A DNA stretch of 64,000 nucleotides, taken from NCBI GenBank assembly GCA_024742405.1, contig JANSYP010000001.1, forward strand, positions 682,001 to 746,000. The letters run 5' to 3'. The notes beneath the pieces were generated by a model. That model saw only the letters and a list, made by a program, of their open reading frames with translations. It searched no databases and was not told the origin of the DNA. The position numbers and the translations under genes were made by a program. The stretch is from Paracoccaceae bacterium (GTDB taxonomy: Bacteria; Pseudomonadota; Alphaproteobacteria; Rhodobacterales; Rhodobacteraceae). Below, one piece after another: positions 34,999 to 43,826 of this stretch (position 1 is its first letter; each line of letters opens with the position of its first letter).

Positions 34999-35067
34999 AT
35001 GCGGAACATTTTCTACATCATCGGCGTCGTCGTCGTTGTGCTCGCTGTGATCAACCTTGCCACGTGA
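34999..35067 (+). CDS. 22-residue hydrophobic micropeptide
   Basis: ATG at 34999, 21 further codons and TGA at 35065, preceded by GGAGGACAG (good ribosome binding site). After MRN the peptide is one membrane helix (FYIIGVVVVVLAVINLA). It is the first gene after an EcfG promoter, and its stop is followed 10 nt later by the next start, with GAGGAGG overlapping its last codons. The codon-level layout (site, start, stop, next site) argues it is translated. Its function is unknown. Confidence 0.68.
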   Translation: MRNIFYIIGVVVVVLAVINLAT

Positions 35068-35077
35068 GGAGGCTGAT

Positions 35078-35383
35078 ATGGATATGACCGAACAGACACA
35101 GGCCCCAAATCGTTCGCTGGGCGATGCCACCGACGTGCGGCTCAACTCCGCGCTGAACTCGGTGGGGCAAGGCATTGCTCAGCTGGGCAGCGACTTGCAG
35201 TCGACTGACCCGCGGGAGGTCGCCGACGACATATCGGCCTATGCCCGCCAGAACCCGGTTGCCTTCATGGCCGGGGCCGCACTGCTCGGCTTCGCTGCGA
35301 TGCGGTTCGCACCCCAGGCTGCGCAGAAGCTCGACGCGACTGCCGACAGCCATGCGCCCGGCAACCGGGGAGGCACGCTATGA
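35078..35383 (+). CDS. YqjD/DUF883-like inner-membrane stress protein
   Basis: A 101-residue protein with a hydrophilic N-terminal half and one C-terminal membrane segment (ARQNPVAFMAGAALLGFAAM near 57-76), the layout of the YqjD/ElaB-like group. GAGGAGG lies 6 nt before the ATG at 35078. It overlaps the next gene by 4 nt (ATGA). It is the second member of an EcfG-driven envelope operon with a holin-X-like and a DUF3618 protein. Confidence 0.7.
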   Translation: MDMTEQTQAPNRSLGDATDVRLNSALNSVGQGIAQLGSDLQSTDPREVADDISAYARQNPVAFMAGAALLGFAAMRFAPQAAQKLDATADSHAPGNRGGTL

Positions 35384-35775
35384 CAGACATGCCGCGTAGC
35401 GATCCCGGAACGGGCGCGCTCATCGGCCAGGCCTTGACGCAAGTTGCGACTCTGTTCCGCAAGGAGATCGATCTCGCCCGGGCAGAGACGCAGGACAATA
35501 TCCGCGGCGCTGTCGCCGGTGTCGGCCTCATCATTGCCGCGATCGTCGTCTCGCTGACCTCGTTGAATGTGCTGGCCGCGGCCCTCGTGGTTGCGCTGAC
35601 CAACATCGGCATCGAGGGCGGATGGGCGTCGCTCCTTGTCGGCGTTCTGTTCGCCGTCGTCGCGCTTGTACTGGCCACTGCGGGATCGAAGGCGCTCAAG
35701 GCGTCCAGCCTGGCCCCGACCCGCACGATCGAAAACGTCCGCAAGGACAGCCAAACCGTTAAGGAGGCGATTTGA
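35380..35775 (+). CDS. Holin-X-like (DUF1469/phage holin superfamily III) protein
   Basis: A 131-residue protein with an amphipathic N-terminus (ALTQVATLFRKEIDLARAET) and two membrane helices (about 43-68 and 77-103). This matches the Actinobacterial holin-X/DUF1469 family, common beside DUF883 and DUF3618 genes. Despite the name, these chromosomal copies are not phage lysis genes. It is coupled to both neighbours (4-nt overlap before, 1-nt overlap TGATG after). Confidence 0.82.
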   Translation: MTDMPRSDPGTGALIGQALTQVATLFRKEIDLARAETQDNIRGAVAGVGLIIAAIVVSLTSLNVLAAALVVALTNIGIEGGWASLLVGVLFAVVALVLATAGSKALKASSLAPTRTIENVRKDSQTVKEAI

Positions 35776-36959
35776 TGCCTGATGACATCCCTTCCCCCGA
35801 CCGTATCGAAAAAGAAATAGAAGCTGAACGTTCCAAGCTGGTCGATACGCTCGACACGCTCACCGACCGCGTCTCCGTAGACCGCTGGCTCGACGATGCG
35901 GCGTCCTCGCTCCAAGGCGCCGGCGCCGACGTCGCCGACACCATCCGGCGCAGTGCGCGCGACAACCCTGCGGCGCTCGCGCTGACCGGAGCCGGGCTCG
36001 CTCTCGCGGCGTTTGGAGCGGCACGCGTCTTTTCCAACACGAGCGATCGAGGTGCCCCGGCAAGGATCGCGGATCACCGTTCCGCTGACGCCTATGGCAC
36101 TGCCCACCACGAGCGGCGAGAACCGGTTGGCTATGACGACGCGACGCGGCCGACGAGCCGTCGGTTTCGGGACGATGACCCGCTCGGTCCCGATTTCGAT
36201 GCGCGGCTCGCCGCCGCGGATGAGGCGATGAAAGGCTCGGAACGCTCTTCGAGTGAGGATAATCGCACCAGCCTGACGTACGATCCCTGGGACATCGAGG
36301 CGCGTGCCAATGGGGAGGACTTTCCTAAAGACGAAGACGAGTCATCCACCGCGGCGCGTTTGCAGCGATCGGCCCGCGAGCTGTACGGCGAGGCGTCGAC
36401 TCGCGCCGCCGACCTCCGGGCACGCTTGCGCGACGGTTTGGACGATCTGAGCGACCAGGCACGCGAACGGGTTCTTCGCGCACGTCTGAAGGCCATCGAA
36501 GTGCAGGATGCGGCCGAGCGCCAGACGCGTCGCACGATGAGAGAGACGGGTTCGGCGTTCCAGAAGAACCCGCTGCTTTTCGGTCTCGGCGCCGTTGCCG
36601 CAGGGGCCGCAGCCGCAGCATTGATCCCGCGCAGCAGCGATGATCGCCAAAAAATGGATGCGCTGCGTCGGCGGGTAATGGATGAGGCCCGTACTGTGTA
36701 TTTCGAAGAAAGATCTCGCGTTGCTGCAGCGGCGAAAGCCGCCCTGAGCGAAGGCGCCTCGGTGGCCAAAGCCGCGGCCGGCAATGTGTTGGATCCGGAC
36801 CGGGAGACTGATATCGACGTCAAGCGGATGCAGAACAAGGTCGTACGCGCCGCCGGCGACGCCTATGAAAAACACTCGCAGAAAGGCGATAGTCAGTCGG
36901 ACGGCAAGACAAGTCATACACCCGCTCCGAACGACAGTAAGAAACAGTCCAAGAGCTGA
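35775..36959 (+). CDS. DUF3618 domain protein with long helical tail
   Basis: About 394 residues. The N-terminal DUF3618 segment (PDRIEKEIEAERSKLVDTLD) and a membrane helix (ALALTGAGLALAAFGAARVF near 73-92) are followed by a long charged, Ala-rich, probably coiled region (about 200-300), a second hydrophobic patch (LGAVAAGAAAAALIPR) and a basic Lys/Ser-rich C-terminus. GGAGG lies before the ATG at 35775, which overlaps the previous stop by one base. It is likely an inner-membrane scaffold of the stress envelope operon; its function is unknown. Confidence 0.75.
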   Translation: MPDDIPSPDRIEKEIEAERSKLVDTLDTLTDRVSVDRWLDDAASSLQGAGADVADTIRRSARDNPAALALTGAGLALAAFGAARVFSNTSDRGAPARIADHRSADAYGTAHHERREPVGYDDATRPTSRRFRDDDPLGPDFDARLAAADEAMKGSERSSSEDNRTSLTYDPWDIEARANGEDFPKDEDESSTAARLQRSARELYGEASTRAADLRARLRDGLDDLSDQARERVLRARLKAIEVQDAAERQTRRTMRETGSAFQKNPLLFGLGAVAAGAAAAALIPRSSDDRQKMDALRRRVMDEARTVYFEERSRVAAAAKAALSEGASVAKAAAGNVLDPDRETDIDVKRMQNKVVRAAGDAYEKHSQKGDSQSDGKTSHTPAPNDSKKQSKS

Positions 36960-36968
36960 CCGACAGCG

Positions 36969-36991
36969 CCCGGCGCTCCGCAGGCGCCGGG
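36969..36991 (+). repeat. Intercistronic hairpin
   Basis: CCCGGCGC and GCGCCGGG arms around a 7-nt loop, without a T-tract. It lies between the DUF3618 and YihY genes and may modulate mRNA stability or read-through rather than terminate. Confidence 0.4.
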
Positions 36992-37018
36992 GGTAGCGCG
37001 AATGGAAAGGCTCGAAGC

Positions 37019-37939
37019 ATGACCGTCTGGCCGGACAAAAAGCCCGCCACCTGGGTTGCCATCCTGAAAGCAACCATGAAGACGGTGGATGACCGCAACC
37101 TTCCGCTTATCGCGGCCGGGGTGGCGTTCTATTCGCTCCTGTCGCTTTTCCCGACGATCACCGCGGCGGTGTCAGTCTGGGGGCTCTTCGCCAATCCGGT
37201 CGCCATCGAAGAACAGCTGGACGGGCTTAGCGCCTCCGTGCCAGCTGGCGCATTCGACATCATCGAGACGCAGGTTCAGCGGCTGGCTGCTGCGCCCTCC
37301 GACACACTGACCTGGGCTGGCGTGCTCGCAATGGTGCTCGCGCTCTGGTCGGCGCGCGCGGCCATCGCCGCCCTGATCCGCGGACTGAACGCCATCTACG
37401 AAGAGCGCCATCGTAAGGGGCTGAAGCGCGTTTTCCGAGCGTTGACCTTGACGTTTCTGCTTGTGTTCATGACCACGATTTTCGTCGCCATTATGGTCGT
37501 GGCGCCTGTGCTGATAGCCGTCGCGCCTCTTGGCCCCCTAGCCGAGACGGCCCTTCGCGCCCTGAAATGGCTCGTGATCCTGGTCATGTTGCTGGTGAGT
37601 CTCGGCCTGATCTATCGACTTGCGCCCAATCGGAAAGCTGCGCGTGTTCCCTGGGTAAGCCCAGGGGCGGTCTTGGCAACGGGACTCTGGACCATAGCCT
37701 CCGCTGCGCTCAGCCTCTATCTGGAGAATTTCGGGAACTACAATGAGATTTACGGGTCATTGGGCGCGGTCATCGCCTTGCTGATGTGGTTCTTTGTCAG
37801 TGCTTTCGTGGTTCTGCTCGGCGCCGCGGTCAATGCACAGCTCGAGCGCCACACCAAGGAAGACAGCACTGTCGGTCCGCCGAAGCCCCTGGGCGCGCGT
37901 GGCGCAGTTGTCGCCGACACGTACGTGCCGGATAGCTGA
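37019..37939 (+). CDS. YihY/BrkB family membrane protein
   Basis: A 306-residue YihY-type protein with about six membrane helices. Family text: DDRNLPLIAAGVAFYSLLSL near 24-43, then ARAAIAALIRGLNAIYEE near 113-130 and WVSPGAVLATGLWTIASAAL plus NYNEIYGSLGAVIALLMWFF toward the end. The name RNase BN is obsolete; the function is unknown. It follows the DUF3618 gene by 59 nt and is probably its last operon partner. Confidence 0.85.
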   Translation: MTVWPDKKPATWVAILKATMKTVDDRNLPLIAAGVAFYSLLSLFPTITAAVSVWGLFANPVAIEEQLDGLSASVPAGAFDIIETQVQRLAAAPSDTLTWAGVLAMVLALWSARAAIAALIRGLNAIYEERHRKGLKRVFRALTLTFLLVFMTTIFVAIMVVAPVLIAVAPLGPLAETALRALKWLVILVMLLVSLGLIYRLAPNRKAARVPWVSPGAVLATGLWTIASAALSLYLENFGNYNEIYGSLGAVIALLMWFFVSAFVVLLGAAVNAQLERHTKEDSTVGPPKPLGARGAVVADTYVPDS

Positions 37940-38132
37940 GCATTCAGCGCGAACAGATTTGCGCGCTTCGACCAGGCGCGGTGCCGAGCCATCCAGATGC
38001 GAAAAACGTTTCCTCTCCCCAACGCACACGTCCGGGTATAGCTTCCGTGCCACAGCGCTCTATCCTTGACCGAACGACGGAGGTCGTAACTTTGCCGATT
38101 TCTTCCCGCCTTGCGACCTGCAGCCTGTTCTC

Positions 38133-39389
38133 ATGAAGTCAAAGATCGGTTGGAGCCTGCTGCGGCAGCTACGCAAGGTTTGGGTGCGCGTGGTGATTTT
38201 CGCGTTGCTGGCGATCGTGACGGTGATCGCAGCCCAGATCCTGGCCCCCATCATTCCCTCAGGTTGGTCACTGAAGGTCGGGGCCGATGCAGTCGATCAG
38301 GTTCTCAACATCCTCGCGTCGTCTATGCTCGCGGTCACCACCTTCTCGCTGGCCATTGCAACGGCGGCGTTCACCTCCGCGGCCGAGACCGCAACACCGC
38401 GGGCCACCGCGCTCCTGCAGGAAGACACAACGGCCCAGAATGTACTGGCCACCTTTCTCGGGGCGTTTCTTTTCAGCCTCGTCGGAATCATCGCACTTCA
38501 GGCGGGGTACTATAGCAGCAATGGCCGGCTGATCCTGTTCGCAACGACAGGGATCGTCGTCGCGGCGGTCTTGATCGCGCTACTTCGCTGGATCAGTCAC
38601 TTGGTTACCTTCGGCCGTCTCGAGGACACGCTTGAAAGGGTGGAGGCACGCGCGACGGAATCGCTGAACCAGCGGCTCGCTGCGCCCTATCTCGGTGCGC
38701 GCCCCCTGCGCGGCGACATCCCGAACTCTTGCGTCCCTCTGTTCGGTGAAGACATCGGGTATGTGCAGCATATCGATATGCATGCGCTCGATCGGACTTC
38801 GCAGGAGCTGGGTGTCAAATCCTGGATCTCCGCTTTGCCCGGTGTGTTCGTGCACCCGGCACGGGCATTGATGTTCTCCGATACAGAGATTCTGGATGCC
38901 TCGGATCAGGAGCGACTGCGCAGCGCCTTCACTATCGGAGCTCTGCGTGACTTCGAGCAGGATCCGCGTTTCGCTTTGATTGTTCTGTCTGAAATAGCGT
39001 CGCGGGCTCTGTCTCCGGCGGTCAATGACCCGGGCACCGCGATCGGTGTCGTCGGACGCCTCGTACGGATCATGGCGCTGTGGCAAGACACCGGCGAACA
39101 CGAGATCGAATTCAAATCGGTGTTCGTACCCGCGATCCGTCCTGATGAACTGCTCGATGATGCTTTTCGCCCGATCGTACGCGATGGCGCGGCGATTTCA
39201 GAGGTACAGATCCGGCTTCAAAAGGCATTCGTCGCATTGGCGCAGGTGGCACCTCTCTTTGCACACTCAGCAAAAGAGATCGCCGAGGATGCGCGCAAGA
39301 GCGCGCGAGCCACTCTGGCAGAATGGGAACTACAGGGGTTGGAAGACTTTGCTAACGACACTGGGAACGCTTTTCGCGTCGAGGAATGA
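38133..39389 (+). CDS. DUF2254 membrane protein
   Basis: A 418-residue protein with four N-terminal membrane helices (first 150 residues) and a large soluble C-terminal part. Family landmarks: SSMLAVTTFSLAIATAAFTS, TPRATALLQEDTTAQNVLAT and SRALSPAVNDPGTAIGVVGR. The function is unknown. It lies 190 nt after the YihY gene with no terminator or EcfG motif readable between them, so it may be separate. An IS3-type remnant begins right after its stop. Confidence 0.82.
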   Translation: MKSKIGWSLLRQLRKVWVRVVIFALLAIVTVIAAQILAPIIPSGWSLKVGADAVDQVLNILASSMLAVTTFSLAIATAAFTSAAETATPRATALLQEDTTAQNVLATFLGAFLFSLVGIIALQAGYYSSNGRLILFATTGIVVAAVLIALLRWISHLVTFGRLEDTLERVEARATESLNQRLAAPYLGARPLRGDIPNSCVPLFGEDIGYVQHIDMHALDRTSQELGVKSWISALPGVFVHPARALMFSDTEILDASDQERLRSAFTIGALRDFEQDPRFALIVLSEIASRALSPAVNDPGTAIGVVGRLVRIMALWQDTGEHEIEFKSVFVPAIRPDELLDDAFRPIVRDGAAISEVQIRLQKAFVALAQVAPLFAHSAKEIAEDARKSARATLAEWELQGLEDFANDTGNAFRVEE

Positions 39390-39404
39390 ACCATGCCGGG
39401 CTTC

Positions 39405-39567
39405 AGCGACGAACCACTCGACGGTGAAATGTCTATTCGCTCAAACAAGCAAAGATCCCGATCGAGCAGTGGCGAAATCACTACAACATGGCCTGACTAA
39501 ACAGCTCCCTTGGGCTCCGGCTCCAGCACCGTTCACACCGATGGAGCAGCGATCACCCATTCACTAG
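39405..39567 (+). pseudogene. IS3-type transposase C-terminal remnant
   Basis: Shifting frames read DEPLDGE, then YSLKQAKIPIEQWRNHYNMA, a stop, LNSSLG, then WAPAPAPFTPMEQRSPIH and a stop. This follows the family ending DELLNGEIFYSLKEAQIVIE, QWRxHYNTVRPHSSLGYRPP, APE. At least two frameshifts and one stop are present; the rest of the element and both ends are gone. It starts 15 nt after the DUF2254 stop. Confidence 0.65.
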
Positions 39568-40121
39568 GTTAAGCCCGGAGCAGCCAATCGAGTCGGCCCA
39601 CTGTGCGCAGTGTCACGTTAGCCTTCGGAAAGGCAAAACGCCCGGAAACCCTCTTCGGACCGGAGCACCACAGAGCGCGTGCCGTTGATCGGGAGCCGGG
39701 AAAGATACGCCTTTCATGATGCCGCGCCGCCACCGTGCTCCAACCAGACGCCCAAAATGACCGCAATCGATTAGCTGCCAGACTGCCACAAAGAGTACTT
39801 GCCGCTCGGCAGCCATCAATAAATGGCACCAGCGCAATGACGCACCAGGAACAGGTGCTGGACACGGCCGGGATGAAGGAGCTTCTGGCAAGATTTGGTG
39901 AAGTTTGTGGCCCGGCGCAAAGCCATAGGCTTGCTGGTGAATGAGTTGCGTTTCAGGAGCGGGTGAGCGGTAACCGAGAGCGCAGTGATCTCTCAAGCCT
40001 CCGGAAGAGCATTCTCGATCACAGCTTTGGGCAAATGCGACCAAGACTGGCAGTCTAATATGTGTATTGATATCTGCGCGTTGCAAATAGCACAATAACT
40101 TCAGGTGGTTATGGAGATGTG
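39568..40121. other. Gap with no recognised gene
   Basis: About 550 nt between the IS3 remnant and tRNA-Ser. Open frames on both strands show no family similarity. It may be remnant mobile-element DNA, given a tRNA gene at one end and a transposase fossil at the other. Confidence 0.4.
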
Positions 40122-40211
40122 TGGCGGAGAGACAGGGATTCGAACCCTGGAGACGGTCTCCCGCCTACACACTTTCCAGGCGTGCGCCTTCGACCACTCG
40201 GCCACCTCTCC
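40122..40211 (-). tRNA. tRNA-Ser (GGA anticodon)
   Basis: On the minus strand: acceptor arm GGAGAGG pairing with TCTCTCC, discriminator G and an encoded CCA; anticodon loop CTGGAAA with GGA; a long variable arm (GGCGGGAGACCGTCTCC region) typical of tRNA-Ser; T arm GGTTCGAATCC. Length 90 nt. Confidence 0.95.
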
Positions 40212-40265
40212 GTCAGGCGGCAGCAATACCCAAACTGCCGGGACCGTGCAAGGCGGTTGGGCGCA

Positions 40266-42740
40266 TCACCGTGCGTCGCCGTCACTGCCCCCGTCCGTAT
40301 CCGGCGCTTCGTCGCGCGAGGGCCTGGGAACGCGTGGCTCCGACGGGGTTTCCACGAAATGCCGGCCGGTGTTGGAAAAGGCGTGGCCGTCGCTCAGCAC
40401 TTCGGGGTTGCGCAGCCACAGGTCGCGCTGCGCGAACGGGATCTCGATCTCTTCTTCTTTTAGGCGTTTGGCGATCTCGTGGTTGAGGTCGGATTTCACC
40501 GAAAGGCTGAAATTGACGTCTCGCAAGATGGCGCGGATCTCGAACTCCAGGGCGTCGGCGCCGAAGCGCATGAACAGGATTGCCGGGGGCGGTGCCAACA
40601 GCACCATCGGGTGCGCTTCGCTGATCTCGCGCAGGATACGTTCGACGCGCGCGGGATCGGTGCCATAGGCGACGCCCACCGGCACGATGATGCGTCCGAT
40701 CAGCTTGCCGCGCGTCCAGTTCGTCACCGTCCCCGCGATCAGATCGGAGTTCGGCACGATGACGTCTGTCCGATCAAATGTTTCGATCCGGGTGGATCGC
40801 ACCGAAATGTTGCGCACATAGCCCTGGTTGCCATTCACGTCGATCCAGTCGCCTTCCGAAATCGGGCGTTCGATCAGCAGGATAATCCCGGAAACGAAGT
40901 TCGATACGATGGTCTGCAGGCCAAAGCCGATGCCGACGGACAGCGCGCCCGCGACAATGGCCAGCGACGACAGATCGAGTCCGGTGCTCTGGATCGCGAC
41001 GATGGCGGCAACGAAGACACCGATATAGCCAAGCCCGGACACGATCGCGGTGCGCGAGCCGAGGTCGAGCTTTGTCTTCGGCAGGATCGACACCCGCAAG
41101 GCCGATTGCAGCAGCCGGGTCAGGCCATAAAGGATCGAAAAGACCAACAGGAAGGTCATGATGTCGGTCGGCGAGATCTTGACCCCGCCCATCGAGAAGC
41201 CCTCGCGGATATCGCTCCAGACCTCGGTCAGATCGGTTACCCGGGCGCCCCAGATCAGCGCCAGAACGGGAATGAGCGCCGTGTAGACTGCAACACCGAT
41301 CAGGGTCGGGGCGAGGTCGCTATCCTCCACGCTGCGCCGCTTGATCGCCGCATAGAGCTCTTTGAGCCACGCGCCGAGAAAGGCCGCGATGCCCAGGGTA
41401 AAGATCGTGTAGGACGCGGGCATCAGGGTCGCGGCCGCATAGCCGGAAAAGCCTGCCGCGGCGGCCAGTGGTGACAATACACCTGTCACCATGCCCAGGC
41501 GCGCCAGAACATCCAGCAGGCGTGCGGAAATCGTCGTCTCGTCTTCGTTGTCCTTCGCCGATTGTGTCAGGGTGAACAATCGCGAGAAGCGAAAGATCAA
41601 ATAGCCCAGCACGACGAAGAACGGAAAGAGCGAAAAGGCAAGTGTGACTTCGGACACTTCGACCTGTGAGAGGAAGAGCCCGACACCCTGACCCAGGGCG
41701 AGCGCGTAGACAATCCACAGGCCCAAGCGGCGCGCCCGCTTGGTCTTGGTCGCGTCAAGCGCCACGAACTCCTGTTCATCCGGTGCGGAGGGCAGCAGCC
41801 TTCGGACAAAGGCTGTGCCGACGATCGCAAAGAGGCCGAACCGACGTACCGCCTGCAACAAAGCCTCGCCCGCTTCGCCGAAGAGCCCCGATGTTTCGGC
41901 CGCAAACAGCAGCATGACGAGCCCGAACCAAGGCAGTGCGATCTCCACCAGAAGGATCAACCCCTGCAAGGGGTAGCTGACGACAGGCGGCCCCAGACCC
42001 CGCGCCGAGCGGCTGAGGGACGCCGTCCAGACCGTACCGCGCCGAAGCAGAAAGCCCCCCAGAACGACGAGTACCAGGACCTGCGGCAGATTTCGCAACA
42101 GCTCTGCGCGATCTTCCTGGTCGCGCAGATTTGCGACGATCTCGGTCGGGATCGCGCCGATACTTCTTTCGAGTTCCGCGATCGGTCCGGTCCATTCCAA
42201 CGGGTTGAGGGGCGTCGGGCCGCGGGCAAAAACCACTTCGGTCTTGCGCTGGCGCAGCAACGCGTCGAGCTCTCGGATCAGACCGTCGGCATGGACAAAG
42301 GCCTCGGCGGCCCGGACATTCGGAACCTGGAGCGCAATCAGCTCTGACTGCACGTCCGCCCTTCGCTGGATGATCCAGAAATCTTCCTCGACCGCGGCTT
42401 GGGCGTCGGCTGCGTCGACCTCCGACGCCGGATCGCCCTCTGCGGCTGCGGTGGCTTGGTTCTGCAGGGTCGCCAGGGCTTCGAGTTGTCGTTGCAGGGT
42501 CGAAATCCGCAGCGACCGGTCTTCCTGCGATGTCAGAAACTCTTCACGCCAAAACGCGACTTCGCCGCGCAACCGCTCCAGGGTCGGGTCCGTCGCGCGG
42601 TCGAGGTCGATCACACGTTCAACGCGCTCGGCGGTCGAGCTCCACGCATCGTAGTCGATGTCCTGCGTCGACTGCGCGACACATGCCGCGGCCCAGACAA
42701 GGAGCGCCGGAAGGACCCAGAGAAGAGCCCCTGGGCGCAT
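40266..42740 (-). CDS. Large MscS-family mechanosensitive channel (DUF3772/MscK-like)
   Basis: An 824-residue channel. A signal peptide (about 1-22) leads into a periplasmic coiled-coil domain (about 25-190, DUF3772-like), then about ten membrane helices. The MscS core follows near 600-760: pore helix region [26 protein letters not shown] (with the usual Gly/Ala pattern), [20 protein letters not shown] and [17 protein letters not shown]. The C-terminus ends in an acidic, Arg/Asp-rich tail. Its ATG overlaps the cysK stop (TGATG), so the two genes are coupled. Confidence 0.88.
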   Translation of the reverse strand: MRPGALLWVLPALLVWAAACVAQSTQDIDYDAWSSTAERVERVIDLDRATDPTLERLRGEVAFWREEFLTSQEDRSLRISTLQRQLEALATLQNQATAAAEGDPASEVDAADAQAAVEEDFWIIQRRADVQSELIALQVPNVRAAEAFVHADGLIRELDALLRQRKTEVVFARGPTPLNPLEWTGPIAELERSIGAIPTEIVANLRDQEDRAELLRNLPQVLVLVVLGGFLLRRGTVWTASLSRSARGLGPPVVSYPLQGLILLVEIALPWFGLVMLLFAAETSGLFGEAGEALLQAVRRFGLFAIVGTAFVRRLLPSAPDEQEFVALDATKTKRARRLGLWIVYALALGQGVGLFLSQVEVSEVTLAFSLFPFFVVLGYLIFRFSRLFTLTQSAKDNEDETTISARLLDVLARLGMVTGVLSPLAAAAGFSGYAAATLMPASYTIFTLGIAAFLGAWLKELYAAIKRRSVEDSDLAPTLIGVAVYTALIPVLALIWGARVTDLTEVWSDIREGFSMGGVKISPTDIMTFLLVFSILYGLTRLLQSALRVSILPKTKLDLGSRTAIVSGLGYIGVFVAAIVAIQSTGLDLSSLAIVAGALSVGIGFGLQTIVSNFVSGIILLIERPISEGDWIDVNGNQGYVRNISVRSTRIETFDRTDVIVPNSDLIAGTVTNWTRGKLIGRIIVPVGVAYGTDPARVERILREISEAHPMVLLAPPPAILFMRFGADALEFEIRAILRDVNFSLSVKSDLNHEIAKRLKEEEIEIPFAQRDLWLRNPEVLSDGHAFSNTGRHFVETPSEPRVPRPSRDEAPDTDGGSDGDAR

Positions 42741-43771
42741 CAGTCTTCGAACACCGCGGGAAGCGTGCGTGCGGGCGTATCGAGCCAGTCGGGGCAGGGC
42801 AGACCTTTACTGCGGAGAAACTCTGGATTGAAGAGCTTGGACTGATAGCGTGTGCCGTAGTCGCACAGGATCGTGACGATGGTGTGCCCGGGCCCGAGAT
42901 CCCGAGCCATGCGGATCGCGCCGGCGATGTTGATGCCCGACGACCCACCGAGCACGAGGCCCTCATCGCGCAACAGATCAAAGACGATGGGCAAGGCCTC
43001 GCTGTCTGGAATGCGATATGCCATGTCCGTGTGCAGATCAGTCAGGTTCGCCGTTATCCTGCCCTGTCCGATGCCTTCGGTGATCGAGCTGCCTTCGGCT
43101 TTCAGTGCGCCGTCGGCATAGTATCCGTAGAGCGCCGATCCCTCGGGGTCGGCCAGCGCGATCTTGACTCCCTTTGGCTGAAGCGCCCCGGCCACCCCGG
43201 CCAACGTTCCGCCGGAACCCACCGCGCACACGAACCCAGCCACCTTGCCGTCGGTCTGGTCCCAAATCTCTGGCCCGGTCGTCTCGATATGGGCCTGCCG
43301 GTTGGCAACATTGTCGAACTGGTTGGCCCAGATCGCGCCCGCGGGTTCGGTCTCATTGAGCTTGGCGGCCAGCCGTTCGGAATAGCGCACATAGTTGTTG
43401 GGGTTGCGGTAGGGGGCCGCCGGCACCTGAACGAGCTCTGCTCCGGCCAGGCGGATCATGTCCTTTTTTTCCTGGCTCTGGGTTTCTGGGATCACGATCA
43501 CAGTCTTGTACCCCATCGATGCACCGACGAGAGCCAGGCCAATGCCGGTATTGCCGGCGGTGCCTTCGACGATCGTGCCGCCGGGGCGCAGGGTGCCCCG
43601 CGCAATCGCATCCTTGATGATATAGAGCGCTGCGCGATCTTTGACCGATTGGCCCGGATTGAGGAACTCCGCCTTACCAAGGATGTCGCACCCGGTCTCG
43701 TCGCTGGCCTTTTTCAGGCGGATCAACGGTGTGTGCCCGATTGCGTCCGCTAGATCGCTGTAGATGGCCAT
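42740..43771 (-). CDS. cysK: Cysteine synthase-family PLP enzyme
   Basis: A 343-residue fold-type II PLP enzyme. Lys44 in PGQSVKDRAALY is the cofactor lysine, EGTAGNTGIGLALVGA is the phosphate/substrate loop and VGSGGTLAGVAGAL binds the PLP phosphate. GTAGNTG instead of the CysK TSGNTG, plus the longer C-terminus, resembles the branch that includes cysteine desulfhydrase-type proteins, so the direction (synthesis or degradation of cysteine) is uncertain. Its stop overlaps the start of the large MscS gene. Confidence 0.82.
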   Translation of the reverse strand: MAIYSDLADAIGHTPLIRLKKASDETGCDILGKAEFLNPGQSVKDRAALYIIKDAIARGTLRPGGTIVEGTAGNTGIGLALVGASMGYKTVIVIPETQSQEKKDMIRLAGAELVQVPAAPYRNPNNYVRYSERLAAKLNETEPAGAIWANQFDNVANRQAHIETTGPEIWDQTDGKVAGFVCAVGSGGTLAGVAGALQPKGVKIALADPEGSALYGYYADGALKAEGSSITEGIGQGRITANLTDLHTDMAYRIPDSEALPIVFDLLRDEGLVLGGSSGINIAGAIRMARDLGPGHTIVTILCDYGTRYQSKLFNPEFLRSKGLPCPDWLDTPARTLPAVFED

Positions 43772-43826
43772 GCGTGATCCCCGCTCCCCTGGTGTCCAGC
43801 CGTCTTAGGCAGGCGGAGTTGGGGAT

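Noticed and set aside
35380-35775. Phage origin of the holin-like gene
   Set aside because: The holin-X/DUF1469 family is chromosomal and here lies in a stress operon with no phage gene nearby.
39613-40095. A 160-codon minus-strand open frame next to tRNA-Ser
   Set aside because: No recognisable domain. A phage integrase was considered because of the tRNA and IS remnant, but no integrase motif or repeat of the tRNA end was found.
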